Source of the DNA: Haloferax sp046557615
GTDB lineage: Archaea > Halobacteriota > Halobacteria > Halobacteriales > Haloferacaceae
NCBI RefSeq assembly: GCF_046557615.1
Contig: NZ_JBKIII010000003.1
Location: forward strand, 124,001-188,000
DNA length: 64,000 bases
Reading direction: 5' to 3'
Under the pieces are notes generated by a model, which saw nothing but the letters and a program-made list of their open reading frames with translations, was not told the DNA's origin and did not search any database. The position numbers and the translations under genes were made by a program. Below are positions 63,135 through 64,000 of the stretch, in pieces (within the stretch, counting starts at the first letter, position 1; each line of letters opens with the position of its first letter).

Positions 63135-63542
63135 CTAGGACTCGGTGTACGGCTCGATTGCCGCTCGAAGGTCGTCGGGGATGTCGCGCGAACTGACGTC
63201 GTCTTTGCTCGCACAGACACGTGTCTCGTATCCGGTGAACGCGACTTCGCCGTCCTTTCGTGCGACGTAGTCGAACCGGAGACTCCGCGTTCCGAGCGAG
63301 GGAACGACAGAGATAACGATGTCGTCACCGGCCTCCATCGGTCGCTCGAATTCGAAGTCCATCTTGACGAGTGGCAATCCGAAGCCGTGTTCGATAGAAA
63401 TCTCCCAGAATGGGAAGTCGATTTCTTGCATGAATATATCCGCAGTCTCGTGGACCGTATCGACGATTCGCGGGTAGTGTGCGATGCCGAACGGGTCCGT
63501 ATCGGAGAAGCGAACGGTCCACGTGTGTTCGAACGAACTCAT
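63135..63542 (-). CDS. Hotdog-fold acyl-CoA thioesterase (4-hydroxybenzoyl-CoA thioesterase type)
   Basis: 135 residues. The family signature FSDTDPFGIAHYPRIVD has the catalytic Asp16; the long helix VHETADIFMQEIDFPFWEIS and strand GLPLVKMDFEFERPM follow. It hydrolyses acyl-CoA, here perhaps gentisyl-CoA or a related aromatic thioester. It overlaps the start of the adjacent ADP-forming synthetase gene by four bases (ATGA) and so belongs to one operon. Confidence 0.9.
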   Translation of the reverse strand: MSSFEHTWTVRFSDTDPFGIAHYPRIVDTVHETADIFMQEIDFPFWEISIEHGFGLPLVKMDFEFERPMEAGDDIVISVVPSLGTRSLRFDYVARKDGEVAFTGYETRVCASKDDVSSRDIPDDLRAAIEPYTES

Positions 63543-64000
63543 TCTTCGAGTACCACCAGTGCGTCCAGTGCCATCGCACCGTCTCCGGTGGCGAGGACGG
63601 GATTCACGTCGATTTCGGCTATCTCGTCGTACTCGACGAGGAGGTCGCCAACACGTCGAATCACACCGGCGAGTGCGTCGAGATCTGCTCGCTCGCTTCC
63701 GCGGTAGCCTTCGAGCAGTGGAACAGATTGCAGTTCTTGAATGGCCGCTCGGGCCGTCTCGTCGCTAATGGGCGCGAGGCGGTGGGTCGTGTCTTCGAAT
63801 ATCTCTGTGAAGACGCCACCGAGACCGGTGAGGACGACGGGACCGAACGATGGGTCTCGAAGCCCACCGACGATGACCTCGGTTCCCGCATCGACGTCTG
63901 CGGCCGCTTCGACGAGTACGTCGGCGTCGATGCCTGCCTCTTCGGCGGCATCGAGAATGTCTGCGGCGACTCCGGCGGCCTCGTCTGTGTCTGCCACACC
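63539..64000 (-). CDS. ADP-forming acyl-CoA synthetase, ATP-grasp subunit, C-terminal part (cut by window edge)
   Basis: About 153 codons are inside the window; the 5' end is beyond it. The sequence GTEVIVGGLRDPSFGPVVLT, then GLGGVFTEIFEDTTHRLAPI and EIDVNPVLATGDGAMALDAL is the end of the ATP-grasp domain in NDP-forming acetyl/acyl-CoA synthetases. It either makes or uses an acyl-CoA while making or using ATP. In haloarchaeal gentisate clusters such genes occur next to gdoA (recalled, not checked). Confidence 0.88.
   Translation of the reverse strand, partial: GVADTDEAAGVAADILDAAEEAGIDADVLVEAAADVDAGTEVIVGGLRDPSFGPVVLTGLGGVFTEIFEDTTHRLAPISDETARAAIQELQSVPLLEGYRGSERADLDALAGVIRRVGDLLVEYDEIAEIDVNPVLATGDGAMALDALVVLEE

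Noticed and set aside
1..64000. CRISPR arrays, rRNA genes, complete insertion sequences, phage genes
   Set aside because: Looked for regular spaced repeats, conserved rRNA sequences, transposases and integrases; none seen.

Overview
The window looks like chromosomal DNA of a halophilic archaeon (class Halobacteria). Evidence: strongly acidic proteins throughout, Tat-type lipoprotein signals (twin arginine followed by a lipobox Cys) on both binding proteins, a bacterio-opsin-activator-type HTH regulator, 7TM histidine kinases of haloarchaeal type, AT-rich TATA-box promoters about 25 bases from start codons (often leaderless), and close gene packing with ATGA or TAATG overlaps. The genus cannot be fixed by eye. 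No tRNA, rRNA, CRISPR array, complete insertion sequence or integrase was seen, so there is no sign of a young mobile island.

Layout. 1-5.5 kb: a five-gene, translationally coupled minus-strand operon for a sugar-type (MalEFGK/Ugp-like) ABC importer, ending in a class III CoA-transferase cut by the window edge; an HTH regulator lies upstream. 5.6-11.5 kb: a small winged-helix protein, aldo/keto reductase, 7TM-PAS-PAS histidine kinase, Rieske ferredoxin, superoxide dismutase and pirin. 11.5-15 kb: a CHAT (caspase-like) protease, an unlisted 44-residue membrane peptide and a TbsP/DUF5821-like regulator around an AT-rich promoter region; this is the most intriguing locus. 15-24 kb: a membrane protein, a 2,3-butanediol-dehydrogenase-like enzyme, small hypotheticals, and a drug-type ABC exporter between two regulators. 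24-30 kb: ATP-dependent PEP carboxykinase, two tandem paralogues of unknown function, an aryl-alcohol-type dehydrogenase, and an HTH-MNT/HEPN pair. 30-34.2 kb: a siderophore ABC operon with an FAD protein, behind a promoter whose TATA box lies between two DtxR/Idr-like palindromes. 34.4-48.9 kb: four histidine kinases, a DICT-domain protein, a sodium:solute symporter, a P2-type Ca2+-ATPase-like pump, an FMN/F420-type flavoprotein and Ogt.

48.9-64 kb is a scattered catabolic region: aldehyde dehydrogenase, FAD aromatic monooxygenase, metallo-beta-lactamase-fold hydrolase, DASS carboxylate transporter, acyl-CoA ligase, UbiA, an IclR regulator, a GlcD-GlcF fusion, gentisate 1,2-dioxygenase, a hotdog thioesterase and an ADP-forming acyl-CoA synthetase subunit. 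Read together with the aryl-alcohol dehydrogenase at 27.4 kb, these could take an aromatic alcohol or acid through a CoA thioester and a hydroxylation/NIH-shift step to gentisate and ring cleavage. Three of the dehydrogenase genes (15.9, 28.5 and 50.4 kb) share the 10-mer GAAACAACAT just upstream of their starts, suggesting a common regulator. All functions are assigned from sequence reading and memory of families; no database search was run.
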